A DNA stretch of 64,000 nucleotides. Source: Microbotryum silenes-acaulis (Eukaryota; Basidiomycota; Microbotryomycetes; Microbotryales; Microbotryaceae). The stretch is from contig QPFY01000021.1 of the NCBI GenBank assembly GCA_003665825.1, positions 186,001-250,000 on the forward strand, read 5' to 3'. The notes beneath the pieces are model-generated. The model ran no database searches, was not told the origin of the DNA, and worked only from the letters and a program-made list of their open reading frames with translations. Positions 22,901 through 34,481 of this stretch are shown piece by piece. Made by a program: the position numbers and the translations under genes. Positions within the stretch are counted from its first letter, which is position 1; every line of letters starts with the position of its first letter.

Positions 22901-23116
22901 ATCAAACGAAGCGACATGAACGTCGGCCTGCGCTTCGGTTGATGATGGGGAAGGGACCGTAGCAAACGCAAGAGCCGTCCAGGTGCCGGAAAGATTTGTC
23001 CAAACCTCGGGAATGCCTGGAGAAGATCTGGAACCCGTGTACGTGAAGTAGAAGGCCTTGGTGTCTGCTGACAGGCCGACGACTTCGGTCGCGCCGAGAG
23101 CAGGGGTAAAGCTCAT
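19958..23116 (-). CDS. Glycoside hydrolase family 36, raffinose synthase/alkaline alpha-galactosidase-like
   Basis: Three exons (23116 to about 22630, about 22568-22150, 22087-19958) encode about 1,010 residues. The N-terminal beta domain (MSFTPALGATEVVGLSADTK) precedes the barrel, whose start is GVRVCTWNALGYQAYKLSD. Next come DTVLLDDGWQD, KAKGIQRVGVWMTIAGYWDG, the nucleophile block GVDFVKVDDQ (about residue 475) and the acid/base block IRNSDDYFPEQDDSHRWH. This arrangement is that of the raffinose synthase (Sip1) group of GH36. The substrate could be raffinose-family sugars or other alpha-galactosides. A single hydrophobic segment near the C-terminus (VWMGFSFAVVLWTLGAF) is unusual and may anchor the protein. 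No N-terminal signal peptide is seen. It is divergent from the phosphodiesterase gene across 1.36 kb. Confidence 0.9.
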
Positions 23117-24477
23117 TTTTTTTGCCGATCAAATGTTCCAGTTTCTATAATATGTGGTGAACATATTTAGGTCAGTACCGCAGTGAGTGCTACAGTTCGA
23201 AACTGGCGAGGTCTTGTGCAAAGCAGAATCGGACAATGCTGCATGAACCCGACGGTTGCGATGCTCAGCCGAATCGGATCCCGGATCCCGAATGTCCGTT
23301 GATCACAATCGCGAGCTTGGGCCGAGCAACGATCCCCCACTGCAGCACGATAAATCATGTCTTTACGCGTGGGCCCGAGAGACTCGTATTGCTGTTCTCT
23401 CTTCCACCACAGAAGTCAACGCGTAGGTGTCGATGGAGCCCACGCTCGAGTCCTTTGATCGATCGAGGAACCCGAACCTCTTCGGCCACGAGAGGGTCCC
23501 GGACGGACTCTGACGCGACGAGGCCGAAGCGACCGCGCCCGGGAGCATGTCCCAACGTGGTCTTTGAAGCTTTGAAGCTCGACTCGGCAGATCTACGGGG
23601 TCTGCATGAAGTTGGTCGTACATGGGTCCAGTATTCTGCACTGCCTAGAGTATAGCTCGACGGGTGTTCAGGCGATTGAGGACGTGGCAAACTACCCGCA
23701 ATTCGTTGCTGTGGCTTGGCTGAGCATTCGCAATCGCTGATCGATGATCGATGATATTCGCGCCGCCGGGCGCTCCAAGCTCGGAACCGAAATGGAAGCA
23801 CGCATAGTCGATACGGAGGACGAGGGACGTAGCACGGCATGAGGGAGGAATCCGAGTTCAGAGCACGCACCTTCTATCCGGGACTTGATCCGGGTGGTTT
23901 TGTGGTGATTCGTTAGCGATAACTTGAGCTGGACCGATGCAGCACAAGGAACAAAGAGGTGGCACGCACCGGCACTTTTGGAGCTTGCTATCGCGCCGGC
24001 GGCCGCCCCATTGCTTCCCCACTCAGTGCACCTGCGGATTATATTTCCGAGCCATCGTTCTTTGTTCTGAAAATCTTCTCGTTTCTATTAATTTAAGGGG
24101 AAAAACGAATTCTCAAGAAGTCCGGTCTTGCTTTCACATTCGCGAGGCTTGGAAAAGTTTTGGGGGTAAAGAGGGAACTGAGGGGAATTGATTTCACGTT
24201 GGTCCTGGCGCGACGAGAGCGCATACACGCAGGTTCGCCTCTTCCGCCCCAGTCGCTGGTCATCCGATCAATTCGTCAACCGGTGGGCTCATTCGCAGCG
24301 CAACGCCCCTCCCACTGGATCCAAGCTAGGCGCCCGTATCTCAAACGCTCGTTTTTCTAGAGAAGACCACCTTGCCAAGCACCTCCTTCGCGAACGGACG
24401 AATCGCAGCGCCAAGACCGTCGACCTCGCGAGGGATCGGACGAAGCAGTCGCTCAAACGTGCCTGAGATCCATCAAG
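23117..24477. other. 1.36-kb divergent intergenic region
   Basis: It carries the promoters of the GH36 gene and the PLC-like gene. The only notable open frames (23355-23870 -, 23236-23655 +) overlap each other on opposite strands and show no domain. Ga/tc-type repeats of gatcgatgatcgatgat type occur near 23738-23755. Confidence 0.4.
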
Positions 24478-26165
24478 ATGGCACCCATTACATCCCCACA
24501 TGCCTCAACGCCTCGCGCATTGCATGTCTCGAACCTAACACGCAATGCGATCACCATCGCCCTTCGCGCGCTGCTTCCAACATCCTCGTCGCTGTCTTCG
24601 GCGCGCGTCGTGGCGCTCGGTGGCCTACTTTTACCGGCGTCGAGTAGTCCAGACAAGGTCGACACTGAACCTCTATTTCCCGATGAGAGCGAGCTCGTCG
24701 TACCCGCCAAGTCCTTGCGTATTCTGACGCACTCAAAACTCGTCGCCAAGTCTCTTCAAGTCGCACTGTTTCCCTCAGATGACGAATTCTCGCCCCGAGA
24801 CAATGCCGAACAAGACAGTTCGGCTTTGAGGATCCCACATCGAGGCCAGGCCATCAACTTGAAATGGGGCAGGTGGGGACCAAGATCGCGATTACTGAAG
24901 AGATCTGCCGAGGATAAGTGGTTGGTCTATCAAAGTGTGAGCTGCATTTGATCTCGGCTCTTCCTCAGCTCTGAAGGTATTGATCAGCATGCCCTTCGAT
25001 CCTCTCATCAGCGCCTGTCGAAGCACGAAAACCTTCTTACCATTGTCGATCGTTTCCCAACTTCTTCGTGGATGTCGCTTGTTCCCGACGAGGCGCATCT
25101 TTGCTCGCTCTACCTTCCCGGAACCCACCAATCCCTGGCTTTCTACGGTGGTCCCATCTCGACTTGTCAATCCCGCTCCCATCCCTTGACCGCTTCCCTC
25201 GAGAACGGATGCCGATTCCTCGATTTTAGATTCAATCTCACCAAGGAAAGTACGTTGGTCGCTTTCCACGGCATCCAGAATCAAGTCACGACTGCGATCG
25301 AAGCGTTCGACATCCTGTACGCTTTCATCCAACGACATCCGACCGAAACGATCATTGTCTCGGTCAAGCAGGAAAACAGGGCTAGAGGTTTTGCGAACGT
25401 GTTGATGGACTTGCTGGATCAAAGAGCGGATCTTTGGTACACTAACGATCGGTGGCCTACGATGGGAGAGGCGAGGGGACGATTGGTCTTGTTTTGTCGG
25501 TTCGACTTTAATCATGAGAGTGAGTTGGCATTGTGACTCCGTGGAGCGCCGTCTACAGTCGAGCTGATGAATCGACATTTTTTTCGCACCGAGAAGAAGG
25601 ACTCCATCCCATCCGATGGCCTCACAACTTGAACAGACCGTTCCTCACGCCCATTTCGGATCCTTTCCCACCCCTGGAAGCGACATACCAACCCACCGCT
25701 GTGATCCAGGATTGGTACTCGATTGGATCATTCCTCAAGATACCCGAAAAGACGAGATTGGTCATGACCATGTTCCACTATCGAAACCAACCCATCGATG
25801 ACAAGAGGTCAAAGTCGCCGGAGCGGCGACACTCTTCGCATTCTTCGTCGACGCCAGAGCCTCGCACTTTGAATTGCCTCCCTCCGGGTCATCACGACGC
25901 CCTCACGCGCATCTCTTTCCTCTCCGCCTCCTCCCTCTTCACCGCCTTCCCCTCGATAGTAGCCAAGGGTTTCGGCCTTGGTCCTTCGAATTGGTTCGGA
26001 TTCCAAGGTGTCAACGCCCGCGTTCTAGACCAAATGTTGAGGAGGGGGTTGGAGGACGACTGGAAGTCTCCGACCGGGGAAAGTATGGGAATGATTTGGC
26101 TCGTCGACTTTTGGGAGGCTCCTTTGGGCTTGATCGAATTGATGGTCGCTTGGAATGGGCTTTAA
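24478..26165 (+). CDS. PLC-like phosphodiesterase (PI-PLC X-domain fold)
   Basis: Three exons fit: 24478 to about 24937, about 24989-25520 and about 25551-26165. After a long N-terminal region comes the catalytic part: FPTSSWMSLVPDEAHLCS, then LYLPGTHQSLAFYGG (first catalytic-type His), ENGCRFLDFRFN (metal/active-site strand), TLVAFHGIQ (second His) and TETIIVSVKQEN. This order matches the PI-PLC X-domain superfamily that cleaves phosphodiesters of phosphoinositides or similar lipids; many fungal members have no defined substrate. A low-complexity insert (KSPERRHSSHSSSTPEP) sits near the C-terminus before GFQGVNARVLDQ and GMIWLVDFWE. The second junction has two possible acceptors (cag or cgag around 25540-25550). 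No secretion signal was identified. Confidence 0.82.
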
Positions 26166-27195
26166 GAATATTTGAAGTATCATTGTTGTAGAAAAAGAGT
26201 GCACGCGTGCCAAACCTCATGTCGCTGAGCGATTGATGGCCGAGCTCAACAGACCGTCGGGAGGTCAACAAATCACTTCAATCGAGGAGTCAGAGCACAC
26301 CAGCGTATCTGCCTTTGCACCTCTAACATCTACCAACGTTCCCTCCGCTGGCTATACCGGCGAGCGGGTCGGGGAGAGCTGGGGGGGGGGGGGGGGGGGG
26401 GCGTTTTTCCGCATTTAAACTGACCAACTTTCCTCCCAGACAATCACCTGAGCCCTTTGTTTGGTTTGATTTAGTACTCAGTACGTTTAAAACCGCTCAC
26501 GAATGAACACATAAATCATACAGGGAGGAAACTCGTCCTAATAAGTACTTGACCTTTGGCCGACGGATCATGCCAGCTACACGCCGCCTGGACAAGCAAA
26601 GCTCGGCGTAGAAAATTTGTTTGATGGGAAACGAATCGGTGCTAAGGCCTGTAGAAATGCTGCTTCCGCGAGAATGTAGCAGCAGTCACTCGCCAATTCT
26701 TCTGTGAGCTCTTGAGCTCTATATTTGCGCAGTCGTTACACACCTAAGAAGGCTCCGCGTTGATCACAAAACAGCCGCCGATCGGCACGCTTGGAGGAGC
26801 TCCGCCTCCACGGTAAATGAAGTCGCGTCGAGACTTCTTAGCTGTTCGACGCGTATAGTCAGTACGGCGGCCCCGCGTTTCAGATGCGACTGGCAGGCTG
26901 TAGCAGTTGTTTGGCGTGGCAGTCGTGTCGCTTCCTTCCGTCAGGGGTCTGATTTTGGAAGGTTCAGCGCGGCCAACTTGAAGTCTGATGAGTCATGGTT
27001 TCAGGTCAATGCAGTTGCGAAGTCGCCGAGTTGAAGTCGCGGTTGAAGCTGAGCGCGCTCACTGCAGCTTAGCGCTCAGCGTGCGGGGACACGACCGTTG
27101 AGGAGCATAAAGTTGAGCCCCACCCTCTCTCCCTCGCCCGCCCTGGAATAACTTAAGTAGGCACCCTCATTGCCCGGAAACGAGACGGCTACGAC
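26166..27195. other. Intergenic, contains a 21-base G run (26381-26401)
   Basis: No supported gene. The uninterrupted G tract at 26381-26401 could form a G-quadruplex or mark a sequencing-difficult site. The remainder is the upstream region of the zinc-finger-like gene. Confidence 0.5.
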
Positions 27196-29489
27196 ATGTC
27201 TCCTCGAACAAAGATATTTGAAGATGCTCTTGACAGTGGTGAGTATTGTTCGAGGCGCAGACCCAGTTCCGGCCACTGTTGAAGCATGGCACGACTTCAT
27301 CCGAGGCCCGCGACATCCGGCTGGTCGTTCACGTTACGATTGCGTCATCATTCGCAGACTTCAACCTCATGTCGGCTCCCCAGCGCTCATGTATGGGATA
27401 TGTGTGTCCGTTTTGTCCTGGGGGACGTATGCCGAAGAGTCGTGCGATTCGGCACGCCAGCACCAAGAAGCATCGGCGGGCCGTCAAGGGCAGGAGCGCC
27501 AAACCAATCTTCAGATCCGGATCCGACAGCTCGCGACTGTCTCGATCCCCACCACTCCCGCGCGACGACGAAGAAATGGACTGGGCGGATATCGAAGAGC
27601 CCACGTTTGGTACGGGAAATGTAGGTCATCGCTTACGGCAGCGGACGACTCAATGTCGAGCGCAGCGGGTGACTAACCTTTGTCACCTTGAGTGACTCGT
27701 CCCAGCTCGCGCAGCCTGCTCCTGCTTCTAGCCCCTCCTTGTACGGCCAAGACATGCAACATACTCCCCGACACAATCATTTCAATCTTGAGTTTGGTGG
27801 AGGCTCCTCTCTACCTCTCGTACATGACCCAATGCTCGACAATGACGCCGAAGTTGCTCCCCGACCTGTTCCCCACGCCGTTGACGACGACGAGGAGGAT
27901 GAAGAGCCGACGGACCGGGTGCGCAAGCGTAGGCGCACCAAGGTCTCCCTGGTTCTCTCGGACAACGAGGGAGGAGAGGACAAAACTTCCCCAGTACGTT
28001 ACACCGCTGCAGAGGCTTGAGCCGGTACGTCCTACTGGTACGCTGACCACCGCGCATAACCCAGCCAGGTCATGCATTCTAGACCCCAGCACTCTACGCC
28101 ATATTTCGACGGCCCGAGCAACGTGAGCTGGTGCACATGTGCCCCCGCGTCGTGCCCCACTCCGCTGACGGCACTCACAATAAACACCCACAGCCCCCAA
28201 ACGCCGCATCTGGCCAAGATGGCCTATCTGTTTTGGCCGCGACGATCGGTGCTCGGTTGGATAGTTTGGAAATGAAGCTTGCCCGACTGATCGACCAGCT
28301 CACCGGTCCATCTCTGGACGAAATCAGGGTTGGTGGAGACTCTTTCGGCTTCGCTCATAAGGTCCTACTGACCGAGCTGTGTTCATGACTGTGCCAGTCC
28401 GATGTGGGGTCAGCTGCTAAAATCTTCGTTTCCACGCCGTTCCTCTGCAAGCACCTCGGTGCTGCACCTATGTTCTTGGTAGGTGAACTACGCTCTCGGT
28501 TGTGCTGGGTTGTTCACTGACTCAAGCTGCACTAAATCATAGTCTGCACTACGCAATGGTGGGGTTGTGTCTGAGAGCGACGTCAAGCATCGCGCCTTCT
28601 ATAGGGGTCTAATGCGCGCCTTCCAAGTGCGCTCATGCAAGGCCGATCTGAACTCGAAGATCATGTAAGCGGTGTGGTTCCCACGTCTGAGCATCCCTGG
28701 GGTTTGTATTGACATCAGCCTTGCACGCCGCCGTGCCATGGCCTTTGACTGCCGGCTCGTGCTCAGATCAAGCGCGCTCAAAGCAAATCGGAATTGTTGG
28801 GACCAACAATGCGGTCATGGTATAGAACCCTGGATGTTGCCATCACCGACGAGCATGTGTGCTGGTGGCGCGTGTTGGTATGTGTCTTGGAGTGCCAACA
28901 CGCGTTCTCCCCACTTAACTTCAGCTTAGTAGCCCCACCCTTGTGCTTCACATCTCAGTGGCAAGTCGTCAAGCAACGGGACATTGAAGCCGATCATACG
29001 GAGGCCGAACTTCCCAAGACGGTCATCGTAGCCAAATCCAAACCGAACAGCTTTGCGGAAAAAATGAATCGCCTTTCAACGATCCTCGCGGAAATAGCAG
29101 CCGAAGCATACCTTGACGGCGAGTACAAGCTTGGGCAGGAGTTTGATCATCAACGGTGAGTCGTTGGGTCAATCAGGTTACCTGCATTCACCGGGTTGGA
29201 TGAACTGACGATGCGCATCCCGCTCGACGCTTGCGATAGGTTTTTGACGGATAAGCTTGCCCCGGTCATGCCTCGTCATGCTGGGATCAAGACTTCGCGA
29301 CCAGGGAGTCCTCAAGGCTCGATGCAGATGGCCTGTTTGGAGGTTGTTGAAAACCCCGATCACGAGATCAATTTCGCATCGTTGGTGGAGGTGAGTCCGT
29401 CCTCGTTCGACAAATCACCCAAATCGAGACTGACGAGACAGTTCGGTTTGGCCATAGGGTTGTCTCCAAGCTGGAGAAGTGATCGTTAA
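27196..29489 (+). CDS. Multi-intron gene for an unidentified protein with a C2H2-like zinc finger
   Basis: ATG at 27196 (MSPRTKIFEDALDSG) starts a chain of about ten exons. The second exon has CMGYVCPFCPGG followed by AIRHASTKKH, a C-x2-C-x12-H-x5-H pattern compatible with a C2H2 zinc finger. An acidic stretch (VDDDEEDEEP) and a basic cluster (DRVRKRRRTKVS) follow. The C-terminal exons include LDSLEMKLARLIDQLTGPSLD (coiled-coil-like), VKHRAFYRGLMRAFQVRS, MRSWYRTLDVAITDEHVCWW and LSTILAEIAAEAYLDGEYK. Most junctions keep the frame; the one after DLNSKI (about 28667-28770) does not resolve cleanly. The family is unknown. The zinc finger plus acidic/basic parts suggests DNA binding, or an old transposon-derived gene; both are inference. 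Confidence 0.6.
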
Positions 29490-29746
29490 GAAGACGAAGT
29501 CTAAGAAGAAAAAGAAGAATGGGGACTAGAGCCAGTAGCAGCTTGATCGGGAGTCGGTCGGTCCTCATCATGCACGCGGGCTGCGCATGCATGAGCACGT
29601 GAGGGTCTGCGCTTGTTTAGTTGGGTATTTGTCCGTCCGGGGTATATGTAAATGAGTGTTACTTGTGCAAGATGCTTGCAATGTATATGAGAACCATGAA
29701 TGAGGCCTACAGCGCTAGAAGACACAGACAACCTGTTTGTGCTTGA

Positions 29747-30140
29747 TCATAGACCCTGGCTTGGAAGAGAATAGTGTTGGGGTTTGCACCAGTTTTTCTC
29801 CGGCGGAAACCTTCTGTGAGGGTGGAGACGACGACTCGTGTCCCGCAGGTTGATTTCTACGAACCATATTCGCAGGTTCGTTCCTGCGACTTCGGAGGGT
29901 AAGAACGAGCCGAGAGCGAACCGCCGACCCAAGAGCGGCGCTTGGGAGACTTTAAGGGCTACGACTCGAGGACTGCCAAGTACGAATCGGATGTAGCTTT
30001 CAATCGTTAGTAGGCCGATGGGTCTCGGGTGACCCCGAAGTAATCGTGAAGAGCTAAATTTCATACTCGTCGAGGCCAAGAGTGATGCCGAAACCCGTCA
30101 AGGTGAACAAGCCAACGAGGAGGATGGCGCTGCGCAGAAT
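29747..30140 (-). pseudogene. Decayed relative of the small secreted-protein gene at 31.2-31.6 kb
   Basis: Reading down from 30140, ILRSAILLVGLFTLTGFGIT resembles the signal peptide MRSSPIILGLLAFTGFVVAQ of the gene at 31613, and both are followed by an intron-like gtatg donor. The next exon-like part (LKVSQAP after a cag) aligns in DNA with cgccttaaaatcgtcaaacg of the other gene. The start codon is lost (ATT instead of ATG) and the cysteine block is not recoverable, so this copy appears dead or strongly diverged. Confidence 0.45.
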
Positions 30141-31187
30141 GAAGGAGGTCGTACGCAAGTAAAGCACAGAACAACGAGACCGAAGACCGACAAGTTTGAT
30201 CAGACCACATTTCGGTCAATGGCGTAGTTTTTTTGCTCTGCCTTCGCGATAGCTAAACAGGATGACTCGAGCACTCCCTTCCGCCGGACCAAACTCAGAC
30301 GACTCCTTTCTCTCCACATTTTCGCACTGCGCTTTTACATAATCACGCGCCAGTAGGATAGGGAGGAGCTGCTGAGACATGGTGCCACCAAAAAGTTGGT
30401 CACGCTCCATTCCTATTTTTCACACGGGCCGGACCGTCGGCCGTCATTCCGCCCCGACCCAAATTTCATAGTCCGTGCACAGCACTATTAGCTATGCTCT
30501 ACCCCCGGCTCGTTGCCGAATTCCGCCGCCGAGTACCGGGTACTGCTTGGGGAGTCCGGCGGCGGTGAGAGCACAGAAGAATCGAAGTGGGAACAACGAT
30601 TTTTAACCATATCGGTATGGTCAAGAATGAAAGCGTATCAACGACACGCATGTGCGCAAAGGTGTTGGAGGCGCGAGTCACCACCCGCACTCCCCGGCAA
30701 GCAATCAACCCCTTTTCTAAGCCGCCACAAGTCGCTGCGAACACTACTTTTCGGCCAGTACGTCCAACGATAGAGATACTCATCTCAAGACCGAAAAGTT
30801 CTGACCAGACTCGCTCGTCGAAAAGGAAGGGAACAAGCGTTCCGAAAACTAAGACTGCATTGCGCGAAAGATGATCGAAGAGGGAACTTGGGGGGTATGA
30901 AAACTCGTTCACTTCTTCGTCCCAGACCCCCCCCCCCAACCCAAAGAAAAGGTAAAACCCCCCTTCCTCTTGCCCACAAAGTCGACATCAACGCACCCCA
31001 ACACTCCACATTCCTCGCCTCGGCATACTCTTCACCCATGAGGCCTCAGCGCGAGACCTCCTCTCTCACTTGGGAGGAGGGACACAATCGTAATCAGGTG
31101 ATTTGAGGCACAAACTGTTGTAGCAATCCATGTAACTTCCGGAAAGGGGTATTTTGGCAGGGTTTAGTCATCATGTGCCGTGGCTTT
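30141..31187. other. Intergenic, no gene recognised
   Basis: Open frames such as 30499-30939 (-) lack domains and clash with one another. A C run lies near 30927-30936. I cannot support a gene. Confidence 0.35.
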
Positions 31188-31613
31188 TTAGAGATGGAGG
31201 AAGCTGCGGGCCAAGTTGATGGGGGTGTCGGACCTGATAGGACTCACTCGCGGTAGAAAGGGTTCGGACCGCCGTAGGCGACTGCGTAGGAGCAGTGATG
31301 CTTGCAGTAACTATTGAAGACAAGGCGCGTACAAAGCGTGAGATAGGGCGGGATTGAGATGGGATAAGCTCAGACGACTTTGGACTTACCCACAAGGGGT
31401 CTTCTCGCGTTTGACGATTTTAAGGCGCTTCAACGAGGGGTCTTGGGTGGGGGGACTGCGAAGGGGCCATTGGGATAGGTTTATCGATATGGATGCATAC
31501 AAAAAGGGCGATATGTTCGGAGTGATGGGATAGTGGACATACTCATTGATGCCTTGAGCGACGACAAAACCCGTGAAGGCGAGCAAGCCGAGAATGATTG
31601 GGGAGCTGCGCAT
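31188..31613 (-). CDS. Small secreted protein, C-x2-C-x3-C family (member D)
   Basis: Four short exons give 71 residues: a signal peptide MRSSPIILGLLAFTGFVVAQ, then GINDPPTQDPSLKRLKIVKR, then EKTPCG|YCKHHCSYAVAYGG and NPFYRDFLHL, with TAA at 31188-31190. The KR before EKTPCG could be a Kex2-type processing site, which would release a peptide of about 30 residues. The cysteine motif C-x2-C-x3-C is interrupted by a phase-2 intron one residue after the first cysteine. The same organisation occurs in three other genes of this window (49981, 52056, 53539). The function is unknown; a secreted effector or signalling peptide is possible. Confidence 0.6.
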
Positions 31614-32025
31614 CTTGTTCAGATGATGGGTAAAAGCGTAGGAGGCGGTGGGATGAACAAGGAAGGAAAGAAAGAAACGGACGATGAAGCTCACATTTAT
31701 ACCCATCGATTGAGAACGAGCCTCCTGGCTGTATTTGATAGCGTCTAGAAGGAACAAAAGCAAACTCCTTTACCTGGCCGCTCCCACGCCGAGGGTGCCA
31801 AGACGCTGAAGCAGGAGGCCCTGGCGTTGTGAAAAAGACCGAGGTCGGTCGATTTCCAGCACGTTCTCGATAAGAGTGGAGGACGGTAGATTATTTCATC
31901 GGCTCGTCATTCATCCGCTCGTCATTGCCTCTCGGGTGATCCAGATAGCCGGTTTGGTATCATTGTTTTCTTTCGCAAGATCCCCCCCAACTAAACTCCT
32001 CGCGAACCCCGAGCCCCGAGCCCAC

Positions 32026-33149
32026 TCAAGCCTGCGCACCAGGGCCCCCTTCCAACGCTTGTCTAACTGACGAACTCATCCCCAATCCAGGCCATACCAT
32101 GAGTTCAAACATCTTTTTGGTTGCTTGGATCCCGAATTGAGTGTAGACGGCTCCGATCAGGGCTTCGACGGCTTGGCCGCGAGCTTTGTACAGACCTGTT
32201 GGATCGCCTTTCGGTCCTCGCTGTCATTCATAGAAAAAAGATGATTAGAATTGGTTCAGTATAAAGTGAGATGTAGAGGAGATCGTAGGAGGAGAGAGAG
32301 AGGTAGGTGCCGCTCCCCTCCGAGCTCAAACCCAAAGCCCGACTCACGACTTCACGCCACCTCAATACACTTTGCAACCCCCAACCTTTCCCGATCGTGG
32401 CGCCCAACTGCTTGGTATCGAACCTGATATCGATCGCACTCTGCCTCAACCCGTCATGCATGACCTCTGCTCGAGGATCGAGGTGGCTCGCCAGGTGAAG
32501 TGTATAATGCATACGTAGGACCCGACGACCGAGAAAAGCTAGCTTTTCGCCATGCCCTATTTGGGAAGCCGAGGGGCTGGAGTGGGAGGAGGGTTTGTGT
32601 TGACCTGATTTATGGGTGAGCGCTCTTTGGAGGAGCAGCGGGTCGAGAGGGGAGGCGAGGTTGAGTGGGCTCAAGAGGGTGCTGATGTGCGCCAACTGCG
32701 CGTCCAAGGGTGGGGCGTAGAGCGTTGAACCTGCGGAAAAGGTCGATGCAGTTGAAGAGGTGGAGGATGGTGTAGCGGGGAAGGGGGCTGGAGGTGGTGT
32801 CGATGTAGAGGTCGAGGCGATCGGCGACGACGGCGACGACGAACAACTGCGACACGACGTGCTGAATGGCAATGACGTTGCAGCACTAGGTCTTGTGCGG
32901 GATTTGATGCCTGATCATACGATAATAAAGCGTAATGCTTCCTGGTCAGCTGCTGCTCCCTGCAACGGCGTAGACGGATCGCTGCGCTCGGAAACGCGGC
33001 TCTAGAAAAAGTCGCGGGCCAAGCATCCACAGAGGCGATCGTCCCCCCACTCGATCCCACGATCTACCTTGAGTGGTTGACTTACCTCGTGCTGTGGTTC
33101 TAGGGGTAGCCGAGGCAAACAAACGTGTGCATGTGGGTGCGGCGGCCAT
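32026..33149 (-). CDS. Mitochondrial large-subunit ribosomal protein with RNase III-like fold (mL57/L15 type)
   Basis: Exon 1 (ATG 33149-33147, Kozak-like accATGg) encodes MAAAPTCTRLFASATPRTT, a typical mitochondrial presequence. Later exons carry a Ser/Pro-rich linker, then the RNase III-like region: LDPLLLQRALTHKSGQHKP, GHGEKLAFLGRRVLRMHYTL, SAIDIRFDTKQLGATIGK, WGLQSVLRW and, after an intron, KGDPTGLYKARGQAVEALIG and AVYTQFGIQATKKMFELM. The RNase III signature (E-x-LEFLGD) is changed to EKLAFLGRR, so catalytic acids are missing, as expected for the ribosomal paralogues. The C-terminal stop is taken at 32026, but an intron after FELM is possible. The alternative upstream ATG at 33164 is in frame. 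Confidence 0.78.
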
Positions 33150-33444
33150 GGTGAATTCGTGCAAGGAGGCGATGCGATGCGCGGTGTCTGGGCCGAGCGG
33201 AAGGCGGTTGCCGCGCGTTGCGAAGTCGGAATTATCTGCTTAGCTTTGCAATGGCGTAATAGGATGAGCTCGCCGATCGTAGTAATGCCGCGGTCGAGAT
33301 TTCGCCCTGGGCTCGCGCTCGCTCAAGCGCTCAAGCGCGCCGGTCTCGTCATCGACTCGCTCGTGCTTATCACACGCCGCTCACCTCATCGCCGATCCAG
33401 CAAGACCTCCCACAGCGCACTGCAACACCACTCACCCATCAGAA

Positions 33445-34481
33445 ATGGTACTCCTACCGCACTCTCCCCACGCGGCACTTTCTCTCCTAGTGTTGCTCCT
33501 CGTTTCACTCGCTATAGCAACTCCTATCGTCGAACGTGATGGACATGCGACCTCGATCGTTGCAGCCTCGAACGACACATCACAGACCGCATTCAAGGTC
33601 CAGATCGACCCGAAAAAGCACAAAAAAGTACCCGGTAAGTTCCGTTGTTTATGAACATTGAAGAGCATACGGTTCTGACCACCCAGTTTGCTCTGCCTCG
33701 CTACGCCACACCACACCACGCCACACGCACCCCCCCCATCCCACCCCACTTGATGATGACCTCGACCGACCGACCGACCGACCGACCGACGAATTCCACT
33801 CATCCCAGTCCGCCTCGCCGTCATGTCCAAATGCCCCGATGCCAAACTGCGAATCCGTCTTTGATGGCGTCCTCGACGAAGTCGGCTCATTGGTCGACAT
33901 CAAGCTCCTTTACATCGGCGAATTAGATACCAAAGACGACAAGGTCACATGCATACATGGGCCAAGCGAATGTACGGGCAATATTCAACAATTGTGTGCG
34001 GAGAAGCATTGGAAAGGCGTGAATGGGAGTGTCAATCCTTGGACGACGTGGTGGAATGTGAGTGATGCTCTTGGAGTGAACGACTATCACGATACGGTGA
34101 TCTGACTTCTTCCTGTATCTTCTCCAGTTCGTCCAATGTCAAAATTACAACGGACTCCCACGCATCGGCACCGATCGACTCGCTCAATCCTGCGCTTCCG
34201 TCGTAGGCAAAAGATGGTCCGGTGACGTGGAGAACTGTGCCAATTCATCCGAGGGAACGCAACTCTTGCGCGACTCGGTCAAGGCTACGGAAGCTTTGAA
34301 GTTGGTCGAGAGTTGTTCGATCGTGATTGATGGCAAGGTGGTGTGCGTTGAGGATGGGGGGTGGTTCGATTGCAAGGAGGGGCATGAGGTCGGCGACTTT
34401 GTGAAACTGGTCAACAAGGCTTGGAAGAGGTTGAATGAGAGGGAGGAGAGTTCGGACTCTGCGCTGGAGGGAAGGTTCTGA
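33445..34481 (+). CDS. GILT-like thiol reductase family protein, with an apparent frame conflict
   Basis: Exon 1 carries a signal peptide (VLLLVSLAIATPIVERD). Exon 2 and exon 3 (from about 34129) encode SVFDGVLDEVGSLVDIKLLY, HGPSECTGNIQQLCAEKHW, then FVQCQNYNGLPRIGTD, all matching the GILT family (lumenal thiol reductases). The family block before this, VRLAVMSKCPDAK, is present at 33809-33848 but in a different frame from ESVFDGVL. With the consensus donor gtaagt at 33635 the protein would stop soon after; with an upstream donor gtaccc at 33628 the frame stays open but the VRLAVMSKCPDA segment is replaced. Thus it is either a 1-2 base indel at about 33848, an error, or unusual splicing. The intron contains (CGAC)7. 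Confidence 0.7.
33763..33790 (+). repeat. (CGAC)7 microsatellite in the GILT-like gene intron
   Basis: Seven perfect tandem cgac units end 17 bases before the acceptor of the first intron. Confidence 0.9.

Noticed and set aside
30499..30939. 146-residue minus-strand frame
   Set aside because: No domain, no splice partners, and overlapping alternative frames of similar length on the plus strand.
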